Assembly (NCBI GenBank): GCA_947252755.1
Contig: CAMXWV010000007.1
Coordinates: 68,390 to 132,389, forward strand
Direction: 5' to 3'
From: an uncultured Dermabacter sp.
GTDB taxonomy: Bacteria > Actinomycetota > Actinomycetes > Actinomycetales > Dermabacteraceae
DNA: 64,000 nt
In this document: positions 54,044 to 62,035 of the stretch, piece by piece
How the letters are laid out: each line of letters starts with the position of its first letter
Numbering within the stretch: the first letter of the stretch is position 1
Notes under the pieces: model-generated
Database searches by the model: none
The model's input: the letters and a program-made list of their open reading frames with translations, nothing else
What the model was told of the DNA's origin: nothing
Translations under genes and position numbers: made by a program

Positions 54044-54593
54044 TCAGAACCTGGATCAGTTCCGCGATCTGGAACAGGAAATCGGGCAGACTGACGATAC
54101 CGAGATGGCTGAGCTTCCGCATCCGGTCGATTGGATGGCTCTGTCGGTGCACGAGTGGGGCGATGAGCTGGATCGGCTGCGCCTGTGGGTTGCTCAGATG
54201 ACAACCGAGTGGGCTCTTCCGTCGTCGGTGATCCTGCCCTGCTGGGAGCAGCACCCTGATCTGGTGCAGCTATGGAGCGCGGCGCGCGATTCCTACGACA
54301 CTCTCTACCACGAGATGCAGCCAGGGACAGGACCGATCGACTTCCATCGCTACTTCTCATGGGTCAGGCAGGAGGTCGCGGCCATCACGGGGACGTTGCG
54401 GTGCACGACGGATGAGCACGTTGCGCCCCGTGTCCAGAGTTGGGCACGCGAGATCGCGGAGGAGGGTGAGATGAGCCGTGAGTTCGCGGCGCAGAGCGCC
54501 CGTGTCGATCTCGCTGTACAGAACCATTTGGAAGCAGGACGGGGCGGGGGATCGATGAACGTCGTGTTCGTGGATTTCACGCGGGGCCGTTGA
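54033..54593 (+). CDS. Uncharacterised acidic element protein
   Basis: 186 residues from the ATG at 54033 (MADDQNLDQFRDLEQEIGQT), which overlaps the previous gene by 11 bases and follows GAGGTGG. It is strongly acidic in its first 40 residues and rich in Trp, Gln and Glu (DWMALSVHEWGDELDRLRLW; CWEQHPDLVQLWSAARDSYD). No known motif is seen. The size, charge and position in the leading cluster are reminiscent of DNA-mimic or adaptor proteins, but this is only an impression. Confidence 0.6.
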   Translation: MADDQNLDQFRDLEQEIGQTDDTEMAELPHPVDWMALSVHEWGDELDRLRLWVAQMTTEWALPSSVILPCWEQHPDLVQLWSAARDSYDTLYHEMQPGTGPIDFHRYFSWVRQEVAAITGTLRCTTDEHVAPRVQSWAREIAEEGEMSREFAAQSARVDLAVQNHLEAGRGGGSMNVVFVDFTRGR

Positions 54594-54594
54594 A

Positions 54595-54789
54595 ATGAGC
54601 CAGAAGGTCGCTATCCCGAGCCGATGGGAAATTCAGTTTGCATGCGGTCATACCGCTGTCAGGGATTTATCGGCAACCCGTGCGGATTACCGTGAGAGCT
54701 TCGCGCGTTGGCTATCGCAGCGAGATTGCTTTGATTGCTATAAGAAGCAACAGAACCAGGTGCGGCCAGGCCCAGGCGTCCACGGCTAG
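54595..54789 (+). CDS. Small putative zinc-binding protein
   Basis: 64 residues from the ATG at 54595, one base after the upstream stop. The core has FACGH near the start, a Arg/Tyr spacer, then CFDC (CGH...CFDCYKK), which can form a C-H-C-C site. Small proteins of this kind occur in actinobacterial mobile elements with no known function. It is the last gene of the coupled run; a terminator follows. Confidence 0.55.
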   Translation: MSQKVAIPSRWEIQFACGHTAVRDLSATRADYRESFARWLSQRDCFDCYKKQQNQVRPGPGVHG

Positions 54790-54805
54790 AGAACGGATCG
54801 GTGAG

Positions 54806-54838
54806 CGGCCCGAAGGAGTCTCCTTCGGGCCGTTTCTT
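54806..54838 (+). terminator. Terminator at the end of the transfer operon
   Basis: CGGCCCGAAGGA (54806-54817) pairs perfectly with 54821-54832 around GTC, followed by TTTCTTCA. It lies between the plus-strand cluster and the convergent relaxase gene. Confidence 0.88.
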
Positions 54839-54842
54839 CATG

Positions 54843-57800
54843 TCAGAAGCGTTGCCGCTGACGGGGCTTGTCGTTGTCACTGTCGAATCGTGGGCGCCCG
54901 TTGGAGTCCTGATTCTGGCGCTGGCGGAAGTGTGCCGCCCGGGCCCGGTGCTCTTTCAGAGCGATTTCATGTGGCATGACGGATCGGATGCGTGCCTCGC
55001 GGGTGAGGTCGTGGTCATCGCGCTCCAGAGCATGAAGCGACTTCTCCGCGTCGGTGATCGTCCGGGCAAGGGAGTCTTCGGTGCGCTGAGCGCGCTGGTG
55101 TGCGCTCTGTGCTGCGTCGGCCCGCTGTTGCGCGGCTTCGGCCCGGCGGTGCTCTTCGGTTGCTTGCAGCCGGTCCTCGACCGCGGAGGAGGCTCGTTCG
55201 ATCAGCCAGCTGCTCCGTCCCTCCGTGGGCGGGGTCTGCCCCCAGGTGGCGATGAAGGCGGCGTCAGCGTCGTTCGCGGCGCGTCGTGCCGAGGAACGTC
55301 GGAACAGTCCAGCGCGCTGAGCCGCCTCGTGAATGCGGTCCAGATTTTCTGCTTCGGTCGTGATCGTGTTCAGCGCGCCGGTGAGTGCCTCGTCTCGTAT
55401 GCGTGCGAGGGAGCGGCGTGCGGCGTCGGCTGCGGCGGCGGCCTGTGCGGCGTAGTCGGCCGCGTCGGCAGTGGTAGCTGCCGCGGTGTCGATCTCCAGT
55501 GAGGCCCTGTCCCGTCGAGCGGTATGGCGGGCACGGGCTTCCTCCAGCTCGCGGCGGGCGGCGGTGAGGTTGGCTGTGAGGCCGTGGGGGCGGCGAAGCT
55601 CGTCGGTGAGCCAGGCCGGGGAGTGCAGCGCGGCATGTTCACGTTCATGGTCCTCGCGGTGGCGCTGTTCGCGGTCCATAGTGGCTCGGTATTCGAGCTC
55701 GGAGGTGAGCTGATCCAATGTGGTCTCGGTGGCGTTGAGCTGTGCGGTGATGGCCTTGTGCTGCTCACTGAGCTCGGTGAGGGCTTTCTGAGCCGCCTCG
55801 ATCTGCCGGTTGTGAGTCGCGAGGGTCAGCGCATCGGCTCCATCTCGGTGGGCGCGGTCGCGGCCCGGGGTCAGCTCGGTGGTGAGCCGGTGATGGGCCA
55901 GGTGGCGCTGGTCAGCCAGGGCGCGGGCCTCGGCCGTGAGCCGATCCCGATTCGCGGTGAGCCGGTCCATGACCGACTGAGGCTCATCCACGTCCCCCAT
56001 TGGGCGATCACGCCACGGTTGGGGCTCAGGCTCAGACGGCTCAGCAGGGTCACCGGCTCGCGCGGTTTCCGCGGCGACTACATGACGTAGTTGGTCGTCG
56101 GAGAGATCGTGGCGGTCGCGTTGCATCGCCTCCGTGATCTGCTCGGCAGCGCCGGTGCCATCGGGGGCTGCCACCAGAAGGCGGTTGTCGTACTTTCCGC
56201 GGGTCATCCCGACGTAGAGCTGCGCCGCGCTAGTGGTGTCAGTGAGCACGGTAACGGCCGAGCGTGTGGACACTCCCTGTGCGCCATGCACTGTGGAGGC
56301 GTACCCGAGTGACAGGTGCTCACGGGCGTACTCGTGGGTGATCGTTTCGCTGCGGTTGTCGATGCCGCCGGTGAGGGTGATGCCTGCGCCGGTGATGTTC
56401 TGGATGGTCCACTGTTCACGGTTGGCCACCGTGAATGCTGCGTCACGGTTGTTCTTGCGGGTGGTGACTACATCGCCGATGTGTGCGGTGGCGCTGTCGC
56501 GGATGGGAGCGGTGGCCGTGGTGTCAAGCTGGCCGCGATCTAGTCGGGTCTGCTGCACCTGATCGTTGATGGCCGTGACGATCTCGTTGGTATCCGCCAT
56601 GACCGCGATGGACTCTCCCCGGCCGTGGGCCTCGACCCACGCAGCCGCGGCTGCGTCCACTTGGTCCTGGTCATCACTGCATCGGGTGATGTAGCCGTGA
56701 TGGGTGAGCCATGCAGCAACTTCGCGGGCTTTCGCTTCGCTTCCGACTGAGCGGAGGTCACGGGTGATCTCGGCGTAGGCCGTATCTGCGTCGCCTGCTG
56801 CGGTGCGGAAGCGGTGGATGGAGTGGAGGTCAGCCTTAGCGTCATCGGGGAGTTCACGCTGAACCAGAGCCATCGCACCGGAATGGCCCACGGGGCGGAC
56901 CTGGTGCGGGTCACCGACGAGGGCGACTCGTGCCCCCGTCTCATCAGCCAGGGTGAGTAGGGCGTTCATCGAGTCCAGGTCCACCATGCCCGCCTCATCG
57001 CAGACGATGATGTCTCCTCGGGCGATGGCGCGGGTGGGAGCGTGCCAGACCTGCCCGTTGACGTCTACATCGCCATCGCTGAGGCGGCTCCAGTGAGTGC
57101 GGCCTCCCTGGTCCTCACTCCAGCGCCACCCGTGGGCGTACAGCAGCGCGTGGAGACTGGATGAGTCGTTGCCGATCTCTGCCTGCGCCACCTGTGCAGC
57201 CTTCATGGTGGGGGTCACGGTGTGCATCTGGCTGCCCTGGGCCCGGATCGTCCGCTCTGCCACGGTGAGCATGGTGGTCTTGCCTGCTCCGGCTGGCCCC
57301 TCGATAGCGACGAGAGGAGCACTGCCCGCGATGGTGCGAGCGGCCGCGATCTGCTGGCCGTCCAGCTTGATCGGCTGCTCCCCTTCCTCGGCGCGCTCGG
57401 CATCAATGCTCTCAACGGCGGCGGCGATCACGTCCACGGCCGCGGGGGTGGTGTCACCCAGCGCGGCGCGGGTGGCTGCTCGTGCGGTGATCTTCTGACG
57501 GGTCTCACCCACGTCGATGAGCCGCATCGTCTTCACGTCCTCGGCCGCCGGGCCAGGGGCAAGAGACTCGCACTGAGCCAGGGCTCGGGTTTCCACCTCA
57601 CGGATCAGCTGGTTCAGCACTTCTGGCGGTTCAGTGAGCTGGAGGTGGGCCACCGCCATAGTGGCCCCAGCTCGCAGGTCAACGCGGGAGAACCGTGACT
57701 GAGACCGGACGGCCCGCTGGTCGGTCCAGCTCAGGGCATGAGCCGTGAGCCGGTCACGGTCCACTTCGGCTGCGTGAACCGGTTCCGTGGGCCGTGGTCC

Positions 57801-58787
57801 ACGTTCGGACAGCACCGCCGGGTCAATGTCTGCGATCTCGCGGCGCACCTGGTCACGCCACTGGTCCTCATCCAGCTCATCAGGTTTTTGAGCCCGGTCC
57901 AGCGCCCATGCGCGCCTGTCCCACGACTCGATCAGGCGCGGGCTCGGCTCCTGACCTGGGTGAGCCTCCCGCCAATCGGCCTCAAGCTTCTGCTTGTTCC
58001 GCTCGATCTGCTGAGCCCGCTTGCTCATGGGCCGGACCAGATGAGCCAGCTCAGCAATCTCCCCCTCGTCGTTCAGCGAGTAGCCGTGGCGAGCCAGAGC
58101 CGAGCGCCAGCGGGCATCAGTGCGGGCCGCGAGCTCACCGCGAGCATTCACCAGTGGCTGGAGCCGAAACACGAGCTGCGAGTCCACATTGGACCACTTG
58201 CCATCAGCACCCTGAACCTTCGCATTGAGCCACAGGTGACGGTGCGCGTGGGGGTCCAGGGAGCGTGAACGCTCATGGTCCAGCTGAACCACCTCGACCT
58301 GAGCCAGACCAAGCCGCTGCCTACCGCCCTGGCCACGACGTGTCGCCAGCTGCTCACGCCAGTCCTCAACGGTGCGTTCGGTGATGCGGTCCATGAGCGC
58401 GTCGAACTCCGCACGAAGCTCGGGGTGCAGCACGCCAGCGAGGGAGTAGGTCTTCGGCGCATTGATCGTGGAGTCGTACAGCAGGTGAGCCTCGGGTGAG
58501 GTGATAGAGCGGCCGCGCTGCTCCCCGGTGAGCGGGTCGGCAGCATCAATCCACGCTTTGAGCGAGTCCTGGTCCAGGCGGTCACGCTGGAGGCCAGCCT
58601 CGGTGGCCACTATCCGCTCAACCGTGGGAGCGCCCTCGGGGCCGTAGCCCACGGCTGCATCTGCACCGGCTGAGACCTGCCGGGAGACCTCGGCAGCATC
58701 ACACCCGCCCTGGAGAGCGTACGCCGTGGCATGACGGAGCCCGTGGCCATTCACGCCACGTCGCCACACCTGCACACCGCCTCGCAT
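54843..58787 (-). CDS. MobF-family relaxase-helicase (TraI/TrwC-like)
   Basis: 1,314 residues from the ATG at 58787 (MRGGVQVWRRGVNGHGLRHA). The N-terminal relaxase has Tyr23 as the likely nicking residue and the three-histidine metal site in DPHAHRHLWL (His180, 182, 184). The RecD-like helicase has Walker A GPAGAGKTT (Lys503), Walker B IIVCDEAGM (about 594-602) and TVHGAQGVS further on. The last 320 residues are a long charged coiled-coil-like region rich in Ala, Arg and Glu. It nicks at oriT and unwinds the transferred strand. The 101-residue upstream extension is low-complexity translation of the oriT region. Confidence 0.92.
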   Translation of the reverse strand: MRGGVQVWRRGVNGHGLRHATAYALQGGCDAAEVSRQVSAGADAAVGYGPEGAPTVERIVATEAGLQRDRLDQDSLKAWIDAADPLTGEQRGRSITSPEAHLLYDSTINAPKTYSLAGVLHPELRAEFDALMDRITERTVEDWREQLATRRGQGGRQRLGLAQVEVVQLDHERSRSLDPHAHRHLWLNAKVQGADGKWSNVDSQLVFRLQPLVNARGELAARTDARWRSALARHGYSLNDEGEIAELAHLVRPMSKRAQQIERNKQKLEADWREAHPGQEPSPRLIESWDRRAWALDRAQKPDELDEDQWRDQVRREIADIDPAVLSERGPRPTEPVHAAEVDRDRLTAHALSWTDQRAVRSQSRFSRVDLRAGATMAVAHLQLTEPPEVLNQLIREVETRALAQCESLAPGPAAEDVKTMRLIDVGETRQKITARAATRAALGDTTPAAVDVIAAAVESIDAERAEEGEQPIKLDGQQIAAARTIAGSAPLVAIEGPAGAGKTTMLTVAERTIRAQGSQMHTVTPTMKAAQVAQAEIGNDSSSLHALLYAHGWRWSEDQGGRTHWSRLSDGDVDVNGQVWHAPTRAIARGDIIVCDEAGMVDLDSMNALLTLADETGARVALVGDPHQVRPVGHSGAMALVQRELPDDAKADLHSIHRFRTAAGDADTAYAEITRDLRSVGSEAKAREVAAWLTHHGYITRCSDDQDQVDAAAAAWVEAHGRGESIAVMADTNEIVTAINDQVQQTRLDRGQLDTTATAPIRDSATAHIGDVVTTRKNNRDAAFTVANREQWTIQNITGAGITLTGGIDNRSETITHEYAREHLSLGYASTVHGAQGVSTRSAVTVLTDTTSAAQLYVGMTRGKYDNRLLVAAPDGTGAAEQITEAMQRDRHDLSDDQLRHVVAAETARAGDPAEPSEPEPQPWRDRPMGDVDEPQSVMDRLTANRDRLTAEARALADQRHLAHHRLTTELTPGRDRAHRDGADALTLATHNRQIEAAQKALTELSEQHKAITAQLNATETTLDQLTSELEYRATMDREQRHREDHEREHAALHSPAWLTDELRRPHGLTANLTAARRELEEARARHTARRDRASLEIDTAAATTADAADYAAQAAAAADAARRSLARIRDEALTGALNTITTEAENLDRIHEAAQRAGLFRRSSARRAANDADAAFIATWGQTPPTEGRSSWLIERASSAVEDRLQATEEHRRAEAAQQRADAAQSAHQRAQRTEDSLARTITDAEKSLHALERDDHDLTREARIRSVMPHEIALKEHRARAAHFRQRQNQDSNGRPRFDSDNDKPRQRQRF

Positions 58788-58811
58788 GAGGCCCAGCGTA
58801 GCGCACAAAAC

Positions 58812-58857
58812 CACGTAGTGCTTACGTGCATAGCAATTCTTGCATAGCAATTCTTGC
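58812..58857. other. Candidate oriT region
   Basis: Within 30-70 bases of the relaxase start lie a perfect inverted repeat, CACGTA-GTGCT-TACGTG (58812-58828), and a perfect tandem repeat, TGCATAGCAATTCT twice (58827-58840 and 58841-58854) plus TGC. The stretch is AT-rich compared with its surroundings and is flanked by divergent genes. MobF oriTs commonly combine an inverted repeat next to nic with direct repeats; no nic site can be fixed by eye. Confidence 0.55.
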
Positions 58858-58914
58858 TGATGGGGTGCGGGTGTCGTTGCGGTGCGGCTTGTCGGCGTGA
58901 CGGAAGGAGCGGCG

Positions 58915-59010
58915 ATGAGCCGTGAAGAGGACGTTGAGCAGCTGGAGCTGTTCGTGGTTGAAGATGGCGGTCTGGTGATCGCGGTGGAGGGACTGGATGA
59001 GCGTGACTGA
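58915..59010 (+). CDS. 31-residue ORF coupled to the DUF2637-like gene
   Basis: An acidic 31-residue peptide (MSREEDVEQLELFVVEDGGL, ending EGLDERD) with an excellent Shine-Dalgarno (GGAAGGAGCGG) and a 14-base overlap with the next gene. It is either a leader that couples translation or a real small protein. No family is recognised. Confidence 0.55.
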   Translation: MSREEDVEQLELFVVEDGGLVIAVEGLDERD

Positions 59011-59827
59011 GCGTGTGGCGCCGTTGATGCTTCGGCGGACATTGATAGGAGCGTCTGCAACCGGTGCCGGTGCCGTGGCGCTGTTGGCATTCGCGATGAG
59101 CTTCGATGCGCTGACAGAGCTGGCGCGGGGCGCGGGCATCCGCTCGGAAATCGCGTGGATGTGGCCAGTGGTGGTGGATGGGTCGATGGTGGTTGCTACG
59201 GCGGCGGCGCTGGTGCTCCGCACCGCCGCGGATCGCACCGTGCGGGCCTACCCGTGGGCACAGCTCGCTCTCTTCGCTCTGATCTCGGTGATTGGCAATG
59301 GGCTGCACGCCCTCTCCAGCGGCGGGCGGGTGGACCTGCCCGCCCTCGTCGCCGTGGCCGTGTCCGGCGTGCCTCCGGTGGCACTGCTGCTGTCCACTCA
59401 CCTTCTGGTGATGATGCTGCCCCGGTGGAGGTGGACCACCCCGCCCAGCCCGGGGTCGGCTGCACCACGAGTGAGCGCTGTACAGGAGCCTGCCGTGGTC
59501 GAGCCCCGACCCACCATGAGTCTGAACCCTGAACCGAGTTCAGACGTGAGCCAGCATGAGCCCGAGAAGCAGGTGCCTGAGCCAGAACCGGCTGAGCCCA
59601 CGGCTGACCGGGCTGAGCCGGTGTCCTCGCCCACTGACCCAGCAGAACCGGTCGATGAGCCCGGGCCGATTGATGAGCCGGTGGCCCTGGCTCAGTGGAT
59701 TCAAGACCAGGAGGATCAGGGGAAGTCTGTCAGTGGTCAGGTGGTGGCTGATCGCCTCGGAGTGAGCCTGTCGACCGGCAAGCGCCGACTCAAAGCAGCG
59801 CGTGAGCAGCTGGCGGCTCAGGCATGA
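58997..59827 (+). CDS. DUF2637-like membrane protein with C-terminal HTH
   Basis: 276 residues. Four transmembrane helices occupy the first 140 residues: AGAVALLAFAMSFDALTELA, MWPVVVDGSMVVATAAALVL, AQLALFALISVIGNGLHALS and a fourth around VPPVALLLSTHLLVMML. The WPVVVDGSM motif is the hallmark of DUF2637/SpdB-type proteins of actinobacterial plasmids and ICEs, which are linked to transfer or spread. A Pro/Glu-rich linker (145-225) leads to a C-terminal helix-turn-helix (GQVVADRLGVSLSTGKRRLK). Confidence 0.8.
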   Translation: MSVTERVAPLMLRRTLIGASATGAGAVALLAFAMSFDALTELARGAGIRSEIAWMWPVVVDGSMVVATAAALVLRTAADRTVRAYPWAQLALFALISVIGNGLHALSSGGRVDLPALVAVAVSGVPPVALLLSTHLLVMMLPRWRWTTPPSPGSAAPRVSAVQEPAVVEPRPTMSLNPEPSSDVSQHEPEKQVPEPEPAEPTADRAEPVSSPTDPAEPVDEPGPIDEPVALAQWIQDQEDQGKSVSGQVVADRLGVSLSTGKRRLKAAREQLAAQA

Positions 59828-59856
59828 ACCATGACCACGAAGCAGGAGGAACGATC

Positions 59857-60348
59857 ATGAAGAGGGTTGCGAACTGGTGGTTCCCCACCAAACCGTCGGA
59901 ACCGGACACGACGCGGCTCCGGGCGGCTCAGCGCGTCGTGCACAGTGGCGCATCGGCTCGTCTGCATCGACTGCGAGCGGTGATTCGTCTCCACGAGCGG
60001 CGGGCTCGGAGCCAGGCTGGCAGCTCTGTGGCGGTGACAGCGCCGATGGCACATGAGATCGCGGAAGCAGCGCGTGCTGCGCGAGAAGTGAGCGGCCCGG
60101 CACGGACCGCTCAGATTGACCAGATACTGGAAATCTTGACGTCAGAGTGGGTGAGCCCTGAGCTGCCTGGATCACTGCCAGCAGACCTCTGGGAAACTGC
60201 CGAGCACCTGGCTCTAACCGCGGCATGGCGCGTGCGAGCTGACCACAGTGAGAAGAAACGCGGCCCCGAAGCGATCACACTGAGCCAGGCACTGTTGAGG
60301 GCAGCGGCAGTCTGCGAGGATGCGCAGGAGATCAACGCCGCTGAGTAG
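59857..60348 (+). CDS. Uncharacterised basic element protein
   Basis: 163 residues from the ATG at 59857 (MKRVANWWFPTKPSEPDTTR), which follows AGGAGGA at ideal spacing; a 33-base longer frame that begins at the ATG overlapping the previous stop (59824) is possible. It is helical and Arg/Ala-rich with no transmembrane segment (RVVHSGASARLHRLRAVIRL; EWVSPELPGSLPADLWETAE). The basic N-terminal half and location near the relaxase suggest an accessory DNA-processing protein; this is inference. Confidence 0.55.
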   Translation: MKRVANWWFPTKPSEPDTTRLRAAQRVVHSGASARLHRLRAVIRLHERRARSQAGSSVAVTAPMAHEIAEAARAAREVSGPARTAQIDQILEILTSEWVSPELPGSLPADLWETAEHLALTAAWRVRADHSEKKRGPEAITLSQALLRAAAVCEDAQEINAAE

Positions 60349-60376
60349 CTGACGACAGAGCTAGGAGGTCCGACGA

Positions 60377-60601
60377 ATGAGTTCAGCACCAGACGTACCC
60401 GAACCGACACTGGAGATCATGCTCGGCGCGGCGCTCACGGGTGCCGCAGTTCTGGCCGCCATCGTCGGGATCGCCCTTCTGATGTTCAGTAGAACTCACG
60501 CGAAGACGAAGAGCTGCCTGGGGTGCTTCGCCACCATCGCAGTCATGTCCGTCCTCATCCCAGCAGCGGGCCTGATCGCAACAGTGCTGGGTGTGAAGTA
60601 G
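60377..60601 (+). CDS. Small two-helix membrane protein
   Basis: 74 residues behind TAGGAGGTCCGACGA. There are two transmembrane helices (about 14-36, IMLGAALTGAAVLAAIVGIA, and 49-70, CFATIAVMSVLIPAAGLIAT). A short basic loop with a CxxC motif, KSCLGCF, lies between them. No family is recognised. It converges on the NrdH-like gene, with a 4-base gap between the stops. Confidence 0.6.
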   Translation: MSSAPDVPEPTLEIMLGAALTGAAVLAAIVGIALLMFSRTHAKTKSCLGCFATIAVMSVLIPAAGLIATVLGVK

Positions 60602-60605
60602 AGCC

Positions 60606-60884
60606 TCAAAACCTCGCGCGGGGAGCGCGCTCCGGAGAAGACGAAGCGCCCTCGCCACCGGAGAGCGCCAGTGATTTGATCTTGTCCGGACGAAAGCCGC
60701 TCCAGTGAGTGCCGTCCGCAACGACAACCGGAGCTTGCCGGTACCCCAGGTCTTTGATGCGCTTCAACGCGCCCGGGTGCTGCGTAAGGTCTACCGTTAT
60801 GAACTGCACTCCGTGCCGCATTAGTTGCCGCTCAGTGGCATCACACTGAACACAGCCAGGCTTGGAATAGACGGTTACAGTCAT
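60606..60884 (-). CDS. NrdH-like redoxin carried on the element
   Basis: 92 residues with a thioredoxin/glutaredoxin fold. The active-site CxxC is Cys11-Val-Gln-Cys14 (SKPGCVQCDATERQL), and QAPVVVADGTHWSGFRPDKI matches the NrdH C-terminal signature WSGFRPDKI. NrdH normally donates electrons to class Ib ribonucleotide reductase, but no nrdEF genes are nearby. It is upstream of nothing but lies 14 bases behind the wall-hydrolase gene and may be read from the same transcript. A basic, low-complexity tail (about 75-92) is unusual. Confidence 0.85.
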   Translation of the reverse strand: MTVTVYSKPGCVQCDATERQLMRHGVQFITVDLTQHPGALKRIKDLGYRQAPVVVADGTHWSGFRPDKIKSLALSGGEGASSSPERAPRARF

Positions 60885-60898
60885 TGTGACAACCCCGC

Positions 60899-62035
60899 TT
60901 ACTGCTTACCGAAAGTCTTGGGTACACGCCCGATACCTACGAACTGATGACCACTGAGCCGGGCTTTAGAGATTTTGGTTCGACCGGCGCTGATACTTGC
61001 TTCAATAGCCTGTCCATCACCGATGTACAGGGTCACGTGAGACACCTCGGCCCCCAGCCTGCCCCACGCCTCAAAAATGAGGTCACCAGGTTGAATCTCT
61101 GCGGGCGATACTGAGGTGGAGCGAAGCGCTGCCCATTGGGCACGAGCGGTACGGGGAAGTCGCTGACCCGCGCCCTGCATATAGGCGAACGTGGTCAAAC
61201 CTGAGCAATCCTGCCCACCGCTGGGGCCGTTGGGGCCGTTCCAGTCGCCCGCCCCGAAGACGTACGGACTGCCGAGAGTGGACCGGGCTGCCTCGATGAC
61301 CGCCGCAACGTCTCCAGGGACTGCCACACCTCCATCGGAAGCACCCGTTGATTCGCAAGTGGCCGCTCCCGGGGTTGAGCTGTCAATCTCGACGTTGACA
61401 CCCGACAGCGCTGACATGATTTGGCGGGCAGCGTCTTCATGCTTCGCGTACGCGGATGGGAAAGCGCTGCGCTGCACCTGCTGGGCAGCAACCGTCGGCG
61501 CCATTCCCTCCCAGCCGGACACATCGAGCAGACCGGGGATGTGATACCCCTTCGGCCCTGCACCGCCGGGTACCTCGTCGGTGAGCGTCTTGCCCTTGTA
61601 AAACACCTCTGCGGCGTAGCTGAGGTCATTCACCTGCTCAAGAGTGCCGTACCAGCCGGGTAATTGGCGCTGCTGGAATACTCCGGCATCGCCGTTGCTA
61701 TCAGGGGTGGCTGCGGCTGGGTTGTCGCCAAGCTGGCTCTCCTGCATCGCGGTCATGAGCGCGACCAGCTGGCCTCTGGCCGGTATTTTCAGCTGCTCAC
61801 CGATCTGCATGATGACAGCAGCGTTCTTCATCGCCTGTTCTGAGTAGCCACCAACGGTGGGTACGTCTCCGTCGATGTTGACGTTGAGGGCGGACCCCGA
61901 GCACATCGCTTCGTTAGACCCGTCATCGGTCGTGCCAAGCAGAGCCGTACCGACGGCCGCGATGACGCCTCCGCCAACGAGCACCGGGAGGGCACAGCAT
62001 CCACCAAGGAAGGTAGCCCTGCTGATCTTGCTCAT
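60899..62035 (-). CDS. Bifunctional wall hydrolase: transglycosylase-like plus NlpC/P60
   Basis: 378 residues. An N-terminal transmembrane segment (about 12-33) is followed by a lysozyme-fold-like domain (about 65-210) with a candidate catalytic Glu99 in ALMTAMQESQLGD and GVFQQR. The C-terminal NlpC/P60 domain (about 243-378) has Cys277 in GQDCSGLTTF, His333 in VSHVTLYIG and a third polar residue in AIEASISA. This is the T4SS peptidoglycan-opening enzyme of Gram-positive elements. It starts at 62035, inside the stop of the lipoprotein gene (ATGA). Confidence 0.85.
   Translation of the reverse strand: MSKISRATFLGGCCALPVLVGGGVIAAVGTALLGTTDDGSNEAMCSGSALNVNIDGDVPTVGGYSEQAMKNAAVIMQIGEQLKIPARGQLVALMTAMQESQLGDNPAAATPDSNGDAGVFQQRQLPGWYGTLEQVNDLSYAAEVFYKGKTLTDEVPGGAGPKGYHIPGLLDVSGWEGMAPTVAAQQVQRSAFPSAYAKHEDAARQIMSALSGVNVEIDSSTPGAATCESTGASDGGVAVPGDVAAVIEAARSTLGSPYVFGAGDWNGPNGPSGGQDCSGLTTFAYMQGAGQRLPRTARAQWAALRSTSVSPAEIQPGDLIFEAWGRLGAEVSHVTLYIGDGQAIEASISAGRTKISKARLSGHQFVGIGRVPKTFGKQ

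Noticed and set aside
58788..59090. N-terminal 101-residue extension of the relaxase
   Set aside because: It is Ser/Thr/Pro-rich nonsense that reads through the candidate oriT and the start of the divergent genes; MobF proteins begin close to the catalytic Tyr, as with the ATG at 58787.
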